DNA of 64,000 bases from Lysinibacillus irui (GTDB taxonomy: Bacteria; Bacillota; Bacilli; Bacillales_A; Planococcaceae), in NCBI RefSeq assembly GCF_028877475.1, contig NZ_CP113527.1, positions 3,713,501-3,777,500 on the forward strand. The letters are read 5' to 3'. How positions within the stretch are numbered: the first letter of the stretch is position 1; every line of letters starts with the position of its first letter. Positions 15,659 to 24,530 of this stretch are shown here, in pieces. A program made the translations under genes and the position numbers. Under the pieces are notes generated by a model, which worked only from the letters and a program-made list of their open reading frames with translations, made no database searches and was not told the origin of the DNA.

Positions 15659-16789
15659 TTACTGAAAAAACTGCAATCCTTTGTTAATTTCAGCAAGCAC
15701 ATCTTCGTCCTGCTCTATAAGATCCGCTTCTTCTAAGGCGACTTTGGCCTGTTCTCCACCTATCTTTCCTAAAGCCCATGCTGCGGTGCCCCGGATGACT
15801 GGACGATCATCGTTTTTTAGCAGGCCGATTAAATCCGGTATGGCGGCTTCTTCTTTAAAATGAGCAAGTGCCAAAATGGCATTGCGTTGAATGGGCTTTT
15901 TGCCCCGCCAGGAACCTGATACGTGGCCAAACTTTGTCTTAAACTCTCGATTTGAAATGGTTAAGAGCGGTGTCAGTAGTGGCTTAGCAAGTTCTGGATC
16001 TGGTTTGAATTCTTCATGTATCGAATTGATTTTCCCTTTATTTTTTGGGCAAACTGTTTGGCATGTATCACAGCCATATAAACGATTACCGATATGACTA
16101 CGAAACTCATCTGGCAATGTTCCCTTTGTCTGGGTTAGAAAGGCGATGCAGCGCTGGGCATTTAATTGTCCTCCTTCGATTAATGCGCCCGTTGGACATA
16201 CATCCAAGCACAAACGGCAATCTCCACATTCATCCTCCATTGGCTTATCTGGTGCAAATGGAATGTTTGTGATGAGCTCACCCAAATATACATAAGAGCC
16301 AAACTCTGGCGTTATAATCGAGCAGTTTTTACCGCTCCAGCCAATGCCTGCACGTTCTGCTACTGCACGATCTACAAGAGCACCCGTATCAACCATTGAT
16401 TCAATACGTACACCCTCCACACGTTCCTCAAGCCAAATAGATAATAGCTTTAAACGTTCACGTAATGCTGTATGATAATCGACACCCCATGAAGCACGGC
16501 AGAAAATTCCCCGCCTTGCACCTCTTTTACCAGTAGGTGCATTTTCCATACGTGATGGATAGGCAACTGCTATTGCGACAATGCTCTCTGCTTCATTCAA
16601 TAATTGAAGGGGTTCGGTACGTTTTTCAATATCACTTTCTTCAAAGCCAGACTGATAGCCTAGCTCCTGCTGACGACGCAGTCTGTTTTTAAGTTCTGTA
16701 AAGGGAGCTGCTGTGGTAAAACCTATTTTATCAACGCCAATGGACATGGCATATGCCACAAAGTCACGTTGTAGGTCATCTAAGTTCAT
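15659..16789 (-). CDS. queG: Epoxyqueuosine reductase QueG
   Basis: This 376-residue enzyme makes queuosine in tRNA from epoxyqueuosine, using cobalamin and two [4Fe-4S] clusters. The cluster motifs are CGDCRLCLDVCPTGA (about 190-205) and YGCDTCQTVCP (about 240-250). The active-site region RASWGVDYH and the phrase MVDTGALVDRAVAERAGIGWSGKN are diagnostic. A C-terminal HEAT-like extension (about 300-376), also found in Bacillus QueG (YhbA), gives the normal long form. It lies next to the repeat array but shows no sign of disruption. Confidence 0.95.
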   Translation of the reverse strand: MNLDDLQRDFVAYAMSIGVDKIGFTTAAPFTELKNRLRRQQELGYQSGFEESDIEKRTEPLQLLNEAESIVAIAVAYPSRMENAPTGKRGARRGIFCRASWGVDYHTALRERLKLLSIWLEERVEGVRIESMVDTGALVDRAVAERAGIGWSGKNCSIITPEFGSYVYLGELITNIPFAPDKPMEDECGDCRLCLDVCPTGALIEGGQLNAQRCIAFLTQTKGTLPDEFRSHIGNRLYGCDTCQTVCPKNKGKINSIHEEFKPDPELAKPLLTPLLTISNREFKTKFGHVSGSWRGKKPIQRNAILALAHFKEEAAIPDLIGLLKNDDRPVIRGTAAWALGKIGGEQAKVALEEADLIEQDEDVLAEINKGLQFFQ

Positions 16790-16848
16790 TTTATTTCCAA
16801 CTCCTTACATGGTACAATAGTAGAAATAGATAAAGTAGGTGAAGTTCT

Positions 16849-17538
16849 TTGGAAATTTCCATTAACCAATCTCTATTAGCACAACATCCCGAGCTAAAAA
16901 TCGGCATTATTCATTATACCAAAATTGTCGTTGCAGAATCCCCTCAAATGATTAAAGGTAGAATGCAATTGTATCAGGAAAACCTTTATTTAGAATTGCA
17001 GGATCATCCTGTTACTCAGCTAGAGGGTATTGCTGAATGGCGAAAGCTATGGAAAAAACTCGGTGCTGATCCAAACCGTTATCGTCACTCAGCAGAAAGC
17101 TTAATGCGCCGAATTAGTAAACAAAATTATTTAACACCTCTTCATTCAGGTGTTGATTTGAATAATTTTTTCTCTCTCCAATACGAAATGCCAATTGGTC
17201 TATATGATGTCTCGAAAATCAAAGAGTTTGTAGAAATTACTTTAGGTCATGAAGAAGTTGGCTACGAAGGTTTAAATGGTCGTTTTAATACATTAAAAAA
17301 TATTCTCTACAGTCGTGATGAGGTAGGTGGATTTGGTTCACCTTTCGTAGATTCTACACGTACAGCTGTTACAGAAGAAACAACTGAGGCGTTACAGCTA
17401 TTTTATCTTCGACCATCCTTAACAAATGAAGCTGCAAACGACCTTCTTATGTCAGCAGGAAAAATGTTTAATCAAATTCATGGCGGTGACTATCAAATCG
17501 CTCTCTTGTCTAACGATGCACCATCTACAACACTATAA
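16849..17538 (+). CDS. B3/B4 (tRNA-editing-like) domain protein
   Basis: The 229-residue soluble protein matches the free-standing B3/B4 domain family, related to the editing domain of phenylalanyl-tRNA synthetase beta chain. Recognised features are the phrase EWRKLWKKLGADPNRYRHSAE, a central PIGLYD segment and a C-terminal part rich in hydrophobics. Such proteins may deacylate mischarged tRNAs or have another role; this is unproven. The start is a TTG with AGGTGA 6 bases upstream. A DIP1984-like gene follows 15 bp later, probably co-transcribed. Confidence 0.75.
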   Translation: MEISINQSLLAQHPELKIGIIHYTKIVVAESPQMIKGRMQLYQENLYLELQDHPVTQLEGIAEWRKLWKKLGADPNRYRHSAESLMRRISKQNYLTPLHSGVDLNNFFSLQYEMPIGLYDVSKIKEFVEITLGHEEVGYEGLNGRFNTLKNILYSRDEVGGFGSPFVDSTRTAVTEETTEALQLFYLRPSLTNEAANDLLMSAGKMFNQIHGGDYQIALLSNDAPSTTL

Positions 17539-17553
17539 AAAGGACGTGTTTTC

Positions 17554-18063
17554 GTGATTAACCTTGCAGAAGCTGTTAAATTAAAAAGTATATTAGGAAA
17601 GAAAACTCAAGAACTTGTGAGTGAATTACATCGCAGTGCTTTTGTAACAGTAGAAAAAGGACAAGCTCCTAAAACAAGTTATCGTGCGATGCCGCTAATT
17701 GAAGCTGAATTAGCACAGGTTCGTTTAGATGCACGCACATTAGATCGTTTAGTATATGAAGCGAATATCCAAAACTCAGTAGATTTTAAAGGGCAAAAAC
17801 TAGCTCTGGTGGAAGCCATTGAACTAGCAACACAGCTCCGTGCCGAGGCTGAACTTTGTAAAGAATTCAGCATGCGTGAAAAAGAAAGTGTCCGATTTGG
17901 CTATGGTGAAAATGCGTTGTTATACGAAATCGCCATGTATGAACCCGACGACTATCGAGAACGTGCGATTAAACTTGAAAAAGATGCACATAAATTATCC
18001 AATCTTATTAATTCGAAAAATTATAGTATACAAATTAATTTTGATGACTCTCGTTATTTCTAG
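17554..18063 (+). CDS. Helical protein of the DIP1984/septicolysin-like type
   Basis: The 169-residue, highly helical and charged protein has the opening INLAEAVKLKSILGKKTQEL and a C-terminal part (IKLEKDAHKLSNLINSKNYSIQINFDD). This recalls DIP1984-type (septicolysin-like) proteins, which start with a similar LAEAL helix and end in a short strand. The function is unknown and the assignment is moderate. The start is GTG. It follows the B3/B4 gene by 15 bp in a likely two-gene operon ending at the 18243 terminator. Confidence 0.55.
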   Translation: MINLAEAVKLKSILGKKTQELVSELHRSAFVTVEKGQAPKTSYRAMPLIEAELAQVRLDARTLDRLVYEANIQNSVDFKGQKLALVEAIELATQLRAEAELCKEFSMREKESVRFGYGENALLYEIAMYEPDDYRERAIKLEKDAHKLSNLINSKNYSIQINFDDSRYF

Positions 18064-18094
18064 ACTCGGGGCGGTGAGACTCCAAACCGAGGTT

Positions 18095-18241
18095 GGATGT
18101 GCTGTTTTCAAATTAGCTTTTTCTGCTAACTTAGTTTAAACCAATTCCAAGTGACCTGTTACTGTATGACCGATGACTAATGACCAACCATAGGCAAAAG
18201 CCATACTCAAAACAACTTGATTCCGTTTGAAAACGCCATCC
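18095..18241. repeat. 147-bp intergenic segment with imperfect inverted ends
   Basis: GGATG-tgct-GTTTTCAAA (18095-18112) is mirrored by TTTGAAAAC-gc-CATCC (18226-18241). Between them TGACC recurs at 18152, 18167 and 18181, the last steps forming a 7-bp ladder TGACCGA-TGACTAA-TGACCAA. No credible gene is visible on either strand of 18064-18367 outside this and the terminator. It may be a degenerate mobile element or a structured RNA. Confidence 0.4.
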
Positions 18242-18242
18242 G

Positions 18243-18277
18243 AAGCTCTCCTACATTTATGTAAGGAGAGCTTTTTT
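18243..18277 (+). terminator. Intrinsic terminator of the B3/B4-DIP1984 unit
   Basis: AAGCTCTCCT pairs with AGGAGAGCTT around a short loop, followed by TTTTT. Confidence 0.8.
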
Positions 18278-18309
18278 ATTGGCTCACACAATAGGCTTAG
18301 ATTTTTAAT

Positions 18310-18339
18310 GTCTAGTTTGCCCCATTCAAGGACAAAATG
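18310..18339 (+). promoter_or_regulatory. Candidate forespore-type (sigma-F-like) promoter of the catalase gene
   Basis: GTCTA (18310-18314) and GGACAAAATG (18330-18339) are separated by 15 bp. This resembles the sigma-F pattern of a GYATA-like minus 35 and a GGnnAnAnT-like minus 10. B. subtilis katX is sigma-F dependent, which supports the reading. The match is by eye only. Confidence 0.4.
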
Positions 18340-18367
18340 GAAGTATCTATAGGAAAGGGGTCATACT

Positions 18368-19954
18368 ATGACAAAGCAAAATGATTCAACCCATGAGCAA
18401 GATACAACATTGACAAATCGACAGGGTCATCCGATTACAAACAACCAAAACCTAAGAACAATCGGTAATCGTGGTCCAGCAACTCTTGAAAATTATGATT
18501 TTCTAGAGAAACTGAGTCACTTTGACCGAGAAAGAGTTCCAGAGCGAGTTGTCCATGCTCGTGGTGCAGGGGCACATGGCTATTTTGAAACGTATGGTGT
18601 TGTTGGTGACGATCCGATTTCTAAATATACACGTGCCAAAGTCTTTCAGGAAAAAGGGAAGAAAACGCCTGTCTTTGTACGTTTCTCAACCGTTATACAT
18701 GGTGGACACTCCCCCGAAACATTACGTGACCCTCGAGGCTTTGCGGTTAAGTTTTATACAGAGGATGGAAACTGGGATTTGGTAGGCAATAATTTAAAGA
18801 TTTTCTTCATTCGCGATGCCATTAAATTTCCAGACATGATTCATGCTTTTAAGCCTGATCCTATTACGAATATACAGAATGTTGAACGTTTCTTTGATTT
18901 TTGTGCGAGCTCGCCAGAAACATTCCATATGGTCACTTTTGTGTACTCCCCTTGGGGCATTCCAGCTAACTATCGGATGATGCAAGGCTCTGGCGTTAAT
19001 ACGTATAAGTGGGTTAATAATGAGGGGAAAGCAGTACTCGTTAAATACCATTGGGAACCGCTTCAAGGTATTAAAAATTTAACACAAAAGGAAGCAGAAG
19101 AAATTCAAAAGAAGAATTTCAATCATGCCACACAGGATTTGTATGACGCGATTGAACGTGGGGAATATCCTGAATGGGAGCTACATGTGCAAATTATGGA
19201 GGACGGCCCACATCCTGAGCTTGATTTTGATCCACTGGATGATACAAAGCTTTGGCCAAACGATCAATTCCCATGGTATCCGGTCGGCAAAATGGTGTTA
19301 AATAAAAATCCTGAAGATTATTTTGCAGAGGTGGAACAAGCTACTTTCGGCACAGGGGTACTTGTCGATGGCTTAGATTTTTCGGATGATAAAATGTTGC
19401 AAGGTCGTACTTTCTCTTATTCCGATACACAGCGTCATCGTGTAGGAGCCAACTATTTGCAATTACCGATTAACGCACCTAAAAAACGGGTTGCAACCAA
19501 TCAACATGGTGGGCAAATGATGTATAAGCGTGATTTGGCACCTGGTCAAAATCCACATATTAATTATGAACCATCCATGTTGAATGGTTTAAAGGAAGCC
19601 ACACAGACAGGCAAGGAATATACACCTTATGTAGAAGGAAATCTTGTTCGAGAATCGATTGATCGTCAAAGTAATACGAAGCAAGCAGGTGAAACCTACC
19701 GTAACTTTGAGCAATGGGAACGTGATGAGCTTCTTGAAAATTTAATTCGTGACTTAGCTGTCTGTCATGAAGATATTCAAAACGCCATGATAGCTCTTGC
19801 GGAAGAAGCGGATGAAGAATATGGCCGCTTACTAAAAGAAGGATTACAAAAGGCCAGAGAACATTCCTCTACTTCTAAGCCACTTGGCAATATTGATGGC
19901 AATCAAGCGCCTCAAGATGCAATAAATAAAGGTCATGATGCTGAGCCTTATTAA
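18368..19954 (+). CDS. katX: Haem catalase, KatX-like
   Basis: This 528-residue enzyme decomposes hydrogen peroxide. The catalytic His63 lies in [11 protein letters not shown]. The active-site Asn is in [11 protein letters not shown], and the haem-ligand Tyr in [13 protein letters not shown]. The long N-terminus and the [19 protein letters not shown] phrase fit the KatX subgroup, which in B. subtilis is made in the forespore and protects germinating spores, better than vegetative KatA. The upstream region shows a forespore-like promoter and no PerR box. The start ATG has AAAGGGG upstream. Confidence 0.88.
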   Translation: MTKQNDSTHEQDTTLTNRQGHPITNNQNLRTIGNRGPATLENYDFLEKLSHFDRERVPERVVHARGAGAHGYFETYGVVGDDPISKYTRAKVFQEKGKKTPVFVRFSTVIHGGHSPETLRDPRGFAVKFYTEDGNWDLVGNNLKIFFIRDAIKFPDMIHAFKPDPITNIQNVERFFDFCASSPETFHMVTFVYSPWGIPANYRMMQGSGVNTYKWVNNEGKAVLVKYHWEPLQGIKNLTQKEAEEIQKKNFNHATQDLYDAIERGEYPEWELHVQIMEDGPHPELDFDPLDDTKLWPNDQFPWYPVGKMVLNKNPEDYFAEVEQATFGTGVLVDGLDFSDDKMLQGRTFSYSDTQRHRVGANYLQLPINAPKKRVATNQHGGQMMYKRDLAPGQNPHINYEPSMLNGLKEATQTGKEYTPYVEGNLVRESIDRQSNTKQAGETYRNFEQWERDELLENLIRDLAVCHEDIQNAMIALAEEADEEYGRLLKEGLQKAREHSSTSKPLGNIDGNQAPQDAINKGHDAEPY

Positions 19955-19961
19955 CAAAGCA

Positions 19962-19996
19962 AAAAAAGACATTACATATTTTGTAATGTCTTTTTT
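19962..19996. terminator. Bidirectional terminator, catalase/cytidine deaminase
   Basis: AAAAAAGACATTACA pairs with TGTAATGTCTTTTTT around a short loop, with T-runs both ways. It lies between convergent genes. Confidence 0.9.
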
Positions 19997-19999
19997 GTA

Positions 20000-20398
20000 T
20001 TATTGATATGCTCTATACCAATGATAGGGCTGTATTTCTTTCAATGATTTAAATAGTAATTCACCATCTGGGTTGGTAATGGCTGCTTTGACATTCTCTC
20101 CCCAATAAAAAAGTCTTTCCTGGCAAACCCCACATGGTGTAAGCACTACAAACTCTGATTTTTCATTTTCTCGAGCTACACAAATCGAATGCGTAACCTT
20201 TACATTAAATTTATGTGCCTCTAGTATAGCACCTGTTTCCATACATAGTTCAGTAGCTGCATTGATTACCTCTGGTGCAACACTTGTTAAAATCTGTCCA
20301 TTTTCGGTATATAACGCTGCAGCTCCTCCCCATCCAGAGGGGTATCTTTTTTCTGCTAATGCTATTGCAGCCTCATAGAGTACTTTTTCAATAGCCAT
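20000..20398 (-). CDS. Cytidine deaminase-family protein
   Basis: The 132-residue zinc deaminase has the first zinc motif as LCMETGAI (Cys ligand, catalytic Glu) and the second as PCGVCQE. It belongs to the cytidine/blasticidin-S deaminase family and would deaminate cytidine or a related nucleoside. The spacing of the motifs is slightly closer to blasticidin deaminases than to housekeeping Cdd. I place the start at the ATG at 20398, 6 bases after AGGGGG; earlier in-frame codons lie in the upstream gene. It follows the LD-carboxypeptidase gene by 13 bp and is probably co-transcribed. Confidence 0.75.
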   Translation of the reverse strand: MAIEKVLYEAAIALAEKRYPSGWGGAAALYTENGQILTSVAPEVINAATELCMETGAILEAHKFNVKVTHSICVARENEKSEFVVLTPCGVCQERLFYWGENVKAAITNPDGELLFKSLKEIQPYHWYRAYQ

Positions 20399-20411
20399 CT
20401 TCATCCCCCTC

Positions 20412-21317
20412 TCATTCATGCACGCCAGGTAAAATCCGCAACACCTTTTCCTGCGCATCTAAAATAGCATCTACTCCGAACGGGATGGCAATATTCGTTG
20501 TTTCATGTCCAATCTTAAAGCCAGCCACAACTGGAATGCCTAAATCCCCAAAATATTCCTTCATTAATAGATGTAATGCCGTTTCATCAGATTTTGTCTG
20601 TGTAAATGAGCCAATGACAACACCTGCGAGCTGTTCTAACTTTCTTGCTTGTTTTAATTGCTGAAGCATCGAATCAATTCCTGAGATCGTTTCCCCCATT
20701 TCCTCTATTAATAAAATACGGCCCTCTGTTTGCACTTCAAATTTAGTTCCTAATGTGCTGACAAGACGATTGAGATTACCTCCGATCATTTCACCTCGTG
20801 CCACACCACCAGCAATCGTTGTTAAGGGAGAGATCGCCTCTGTATACTGAATTTCGATCGGAGAAAATAATTGTAAGAACATTTTCTTCGATAAATCATC
20901 TATCTTACTAGCTGACATCAACATTGGTCCGTGAAATGTCACTAGATGAGCATACTCATTTATCGCACAATGTAAATATGTAAGATCTGAAAACCCCCAA
21001 AATATTTTAGGATTTTCTTCTAATAAAGCATAATCAATTTTTTCAGCTATTCGTGCAGAGCCGTAGCCCCCCTTTGCACAAAAGATTGCTTTGACCTCCG
21101 GATTTTTCACCATTTCATGCAGGTCACTTAATCTCGTCTCATCATCCCCAGCCAAATAATCATGTTTGGCATGGATCGTATCACCGATAATATAGCGAAG
21201 ACCCAATTCATCTAAAAATGCTAATGCTTCCCCTAGCTTTTCAGGTTCTACAACACTTGAAAGGGCAACAACACCAACTAGATCTCCCTTTTCTAAATGT
21301 GGTACGGTACTTTTCAA
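20412..21317 (-). CDS. LD-carboxypeptidase, peptidase family S66
   Basis: The protein has about 301 residues. It contains the S66 hallmarks KGGYGSARI, the nucleophile serine in GFSDLTYLH, the acidic member in the segment with IEEMGETISGIDSML, and the histidine in FKIGHETTNIAIPFG. Enzymes of this family cut the L-D bond of peptidoglycan tetrapeptides (LdcA) or inactivate microcin C-type compounds (MccF). The sequence alone does not separate these roles. The start is TTG 21317, or GTG 21320, after GAGGAGGG. It is followed by the deaminase gene. Confidence 0.85.
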   Translation of the reverse strand: MKSTVPHLEKGDLVGVVALSSVVEPEKLGEALAFLDELGLRYIIGDTIHAKHDYLAGDDETRLSDLHEMVKNPEVKAIFCAKGGYGSARIAEKIDYALLEENPKIFWGFSDLTYLHCAINEYAHLVTFHGPMLMSASKIDDLSKKMFLQLFSPIEIQYTEAISPLTTIAGGVARGEMIGGNLNRLVSTLGTKFEVQTEGRILLIEEMGETISGIDSMLQQLKQARKLEQLAGVVIGSFTQTKSDETALHLLMKEYFGDLGIPVVAGFKIGHETTNIAIPFGVDAILDAQEKVLRILPGVHE

Positions 21318-21424
21318 CACAATCCCTCCTCTGTTTTCCTAATTCTAGCATACCAATACTCTGCAAGCATTGAATAGTCTCCTGAAAGGTAATGATATCT
21401 TCTGCTCTATTGATGCACGAGGTT

Positions 21425-21592
21425 TGCTCCAAGATTAGGTGAACCCGCTCATAGTAGCATGAAATCCGCTCCTAGATGGAATGAAGACGCTCAATAAGAG
21501 AAGAGAATCGTTCTTAGCTAAGGGGAAAACGCTCAAAAACGGGTGCGATCCGCTCCAAAGTAGTGCGAAGGCGCTCAGAAACCAGTGTTATC
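21425..21592. repeat. Second 21-bp-phased GAGCG array, opposite orientation
   Basis: Reading the plus strand, CGCTC (complement of GAGCG) or a one-base variant occurs at 21425 (TGCTC), 21446, 21467, 21488, 21509 (CGTTC), 21530, 21551 and 21572, a step of exactly 21 bp. The 16-bp spacers are unrelated to one another, unlike the array at 14.8 kb, where they are conserved. It occupies the gap between the LD-carboxypeptidase and nagB genes. No frame with a start spans it. The rest of 21321-21680 holds only the nagB terminator. Confidence 0.85.
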
Positions 21593-21628
21593 TACTTTAA
21601 GCTAAGTCGTTAGTAGTGTATTTTCCAG

Positions 21629-21672
21629 AAAAAAACAAAAAGCAAAGACCTCAATCATAAGAAGTCCTTGCT
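21629..21672 (-). terminator. Terminator of nagB
   Basis: On the minus strand AGCAAGGACTTC pairs with GAGGTCTTTGCT (two G-U pairs), followed by TTTTTGTTTTTT. Confidence 0.8.
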
Positions 21673-21680
21673 TATTATGT

Positions 21681-22406
21681 TTATTTTGTTCCACCAAAGA
21701 TAATTGTAACATTTGGATGGTTTAATAATTGACTTGCAGGGAATTCTTCCGTCACATGACCACTTTTTAATTTTTCAATAGCATCAAGTTTCTTTTCCCC
21801 AAAGGCAATAAGGACAATTTCTTTGGCCTTCATAATGGATTGAATCCCCATTGTAATTGCATGTGTTGGTACTTCAGAAGGATCATTAAAATAAATAGCA
21901 TTTTCTGTTCTTGTAGACTCAGTTAATTCTACAATATTGGTCATAGAATCAAACGGAGTACCAGGCTCATTAAAACCTATATGTCCATTTACCCCGATTC
22001 CTAAAAGCTGTAAATCTATTCCCCCTGCTTCTTTAATTCGCTCATCATAAGCTACACACTCAGCAGTTAAATCTGCTGTCTTACCATTTGGCAAATGAAT
22101 ATTCTCCGGCTGTATATCCACAAAATTAAATAAATTCTCATGCATAAATGTCCAGTAGCTTGCAGGACTAGTTTGTTCAAGACCGACATATTCATCCAAG
22201 TTAAACGTTTGAATATTCTTAAATGATAAACGATCTGCTTGATGTCGTTTCACTAATTCCTTATACATGCCTACAGGTGAACCGCCTGTTGCTAATCCTA
22301 AAATGCTATCAGGCTTCTCTTGTATTTGTTTGGAGAAAATATTCGCGGCAACTTCGCTCATTTCCTCATATGTATTCACTTCTATCCATTTCATTATGCT
22401 TACCAT
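21681..22406 (-). CDS. nagB: Glucosamine-6-phosphate deaminase NagB
   Basis: The 241-residue enzyme converts glucosamine-6-phosphate to fructose-6-phosphate and ammonia. It has the substrate loop LATGGSPVGMYKEL, the acidic motif FNLDEYVGL and the catalytic histidine loop GIGVNGHIGFNEPG. The length fits the short, non-allosteric Gram-positive form. The start is ATG 22406 after AAGG; the internal ATG at 22394 would also serve. No nagA or GntR regulator is adjacent, so it appears to be a stand-alone gene, unlike the nagAB operon of B. subtilis. Confidence 0.93.
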   Translation of the reverse strand: MVSIMKWIEVNTYEEMSEVAANIFSKQIQEKPDSILGLATGGSPVGMYKELVKRHQADRLSFKNIQTFNLDEYVGLEQTSPASYWTFMHENLFNFVDIQPENIHLPNGKTADLTAECVAYDERIKEAGGIDLQLLGIGVNGHIGFNEPGTPFDSMTNIVELTESTRTENAIYFNDPSEVPTHAITMGIQSIMKAKEIVLIAFGEKKLDAIEKLKSGHVTEEFPASQLLNHPNVTIIFGGTK

Positions 22407-22580
22407 ACCTACCTTACGTTCATTATTATTAACTAAAATGTAAAATATTTCACTTTATAGTAGCTAATATATTAATTTTACTAGTTATATAACTATTTTT
22501 CTATCATTTCCTTGTTAATATTATGCGTGTAATCTTAGGCTGTTTCGGTTATGTTATTAGTATGGAAGTGAGGCGATTTT

Positions 22581-23327
22581 ATGAATTCACAGATTCAGCT
22601 TTATTTACAGCAAATTCAATTTCAAGGATCTTTGGAGCCAACCATCCAATTACTTGGAAAGCTCCAAACTAAGCATCTATTGACCATTCCCTATGAAAAT
22701 TTAGATGTGGCCTTGAACCGTGGTATCTCCTTCGCTATTCCTGATTTATTTCAAAAAATAATTATTAATCGGCGTGGCGGAAATTGCTTTGAACTCAATA
22801 TTTTATTTAGTTGGCTCTTACGGGAGCTTGGCTTTTCCGTAACCAATCGCTATGCTCAATTTTGGCGCAACGTGGCAGAAAACACTCCTGTAGAAGAGAT
22901 TCCCATGCATCAGCTTTTATTAGTAAATGACGCTGGACAATCCTATATATCAGATGTGGGTGTAGGTGCTTTAGCCCCCTGTAAGCCTGTACCTTTAATT
23001 GCAGGACATCAACACCGTGAAGGCGGTGAGTTATATAAAGTAGAACGGGATGAAATAAATGGTTGGATGCTTTTCGAGCAAGCAAAACAAAACTGGCGTT
23101 TGCTCTATAGTTTTCGTGACGATGCAAATGATGCTATGTTTGCTCCCAGACTCTCTAAGCAAAAAAATAAAATTGCTATGATTCGAACGGCTCATGGACG
23201 TCATACTATGATGAACAACGAATTTAGAATCTATGAAGGATCCTCCTTAACAACCTATACAACACAGAATGATAAGGAATGGCTACAAGCACTTCAGCGG
23301 TTTTTTCATATAACTTTACATGCTTAA
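22581..23327 (+). CDS. Arylamine N-acetyltransferase
   Basis: The 248-residue enzyme has the catalytic triad of the family: Cys69 (RRGGNCFELN), His110 (IPMHQLLLV) and Asp125 (YISDVGVGA). It transfers acetyl from acetyl-CoA to aromatic amines and hydrazines. Bacillus homologues inactivate sulfonamide-type amines in vitro. The start ATG follows AAGTGAGG. It is divergent from nagB and ends in a strong bidirectional terminator shared with the SLH protein gene. Confidence 0.9.
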   Translation: MNSQIQLYLQQIQFQGSLEPTIQLLGKLQTKHLLTIPYENLDVALNRGISFAIPDLFQKIIINRRGGNCFELNILFSWLLRELGFSVTNRYAQFWRNVAENTPVEEIPMHQLLLVNDAGQSYISDVGVGALAPCKPVPLIAGHQHREGGELYKVERDEINGWMLFEQAKQNWRLLYSFRDDANDAMFAPRLSKQKNKIAMIRTAHGRHTMMNNEFRIYEGSSLTTYTTQNDKEWLQALQRFFHITLHA

Positions 23328-23359
23328 AGCAAGCCCACTTTAAAAAGGAGGCTTGCTTT
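23326..23359. terminator. Bidirectional terminator, N-acetyltransferase/SLH gene
   Basis: AAAGCAAGCC pairs exactly with GGCTTGCTTT around a 14-base loop; the convergent SLH gene ends 5 bp further. Confidence 0.85.
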
Positions 23360-23363
23360 CTGT

Positions 23364-24449
23364 TTATTTCATTGTACGATTAAGTAACTCGTAAACGACA
23401 ATATCATTGTGTAGCTCTTTGACTAAACCAATCTCATCGACAAAATAATAAGTTTTTACTACATCACTATAAATTGATTTTTCTTCAAGTATTATCACAC
23501 CTGAATATTGCACATCACCCGCCTGAACAGTACCGTTAGTTGTTTTAACTGTCACTCGTACACCAGACGAAACTCCAGGATCATCTTCATGTAACATGAC
23601 ACCTATTCTAAGAGGTAGTTCCAAATATAAGTCGTAATGTGTGTTAGCCTTATCAGCAATAGCCTGACCATATATACGATCATGACCATACAACAGCTCA
23701 TTAGGAAATGTTTGAGCTGAACTTAAATTTTGAACCGTCCATACATCATTTTTACCGTCATGATGATGATACTGGTAGTTTAACGTATAACGTTTATGAT
23801 CATTTAAAGAATAATAGGCATACGTATAAACAAAAGTAGGATCTTTTAATAGGTTAGGTCTAGCCAGGGTCATCGCTCGTGCCAAAAACGCTGAGAAATG
23901 GGCTCGTGTAACAGGTTTATTTGGCTGAAATGACCCATCCTCATAGCCCCTTACTAAATGATTATGAGCCAGTGCTAAAATTTCCTTATACCCTGGTGTC
24001 TGTTCCGTTACATCTGAAAAATAATAGGAATCGGTGCCTTTTAATTGGAAAGCCCGTTGCAGCACAATAGCCATTTGTCCCCTGGTAATCATTGAATCTG
24101 GATTAAATTTATCAGCTGAATCAAAAATACCCTTATTTTCTACTGCAGCTATTTCTTTATAATACTTATGCGCTGTCGTTACATCCTGAAAGTTTGGATT
24201 TTCTACATTAATTGTATTTAAACCCAAAGCACGAGTTAACATTACAGCTACCTGTGCTTTTGTAACATTTTCATTCGGTTTGAATAAGGTTTTGGAGTAG
24301 CCTTTTATAATATCCTGCTCCACCAAATAATCAATTTCTGTCATCAATGTATCATCAGCTATATCTATAAAACTAGCCGCCTTTGCTTCCTTAGGTAATA
24401 TGCCAATAGTTATCAGGATTAAACATACTATTTTCAATAGGTTTTTCAT
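23364..24449 (-). CDS. Secreted S-layer-homology (SLH) domain protein
   Basis: The 361-residue protein has a signal peptide (residues 1-24, cleavage near AKA) followed by three SLH repeats at about 25-85, 86-145 and 146-205, each with the typical DI/DVT...ITRGQ(M/V)A or equivalents. SLH triplets bind pyruvylated secondary cell-wall polymer, so it sits on the cell surface. The C-terminal half (206-361) is not recognised; it carries several beta-strand-like stretches and no obvious enzyme motif. The gene is monocistronic. The presence of SLH anchors fits an S-layer-bearing host. Confidence 0.88.
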   Translation of the reverse strand: MKNLLKIVCLILITIGILPKEAKAASFIDIADDTLMTEIDYLVEQDIIKGYSKTLFKPNENVTKAQVAVMLTRALGLNTINVENPNFQDVTTAHKYYKEIAAVENKGIFDSADKFNPDSMITRGQMAIVLQRAFQLKGTDSYYFSDVTEQTPGYKEILALAHNHLVRGYEDGSFQPNKPVTRAHFSAFLARAMTLARPNLLKDPTFVYTYAYYSLNDHKRYTLNYQYHHHDGKNDVWTVQNLSSAQTFPNELLYGHDRIYGQAIADKANTHYDLYLELPLRIGVMLHEDDPGVSSGVRVTVKTTNGTVQAGDVQYSGVIILEEKSIYSDVVKTYYFVDEIGLVKELHNDIVVYELLNRTMK

Positions 24450-24500
24450 GTCATTCCTCCTCCATCGATTCTTTACCCTAAAAACTACTTCTTAAAAATT

Positions 24501-24530
24501 AAAAAAGCCTCTTCTTTAAGAGGCTTTTTT
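24501..24530 (-). terminator. Terminator of the short VOC gene
   Basis: AAAAAAGCCTCTT pairs with AAGAGGCTTTTTT around CTTT. It overlaps the stop codon at 24529. Confidence 0.85.

Noticed and set aside
18064..18260. Minus-strand frame ending ...AFAYGWSLVIGHTVTGHLELV
   Set aside because: It has no start with a ribosome site, runs through the terminator hairpin, and is not part of a recognisable protein.
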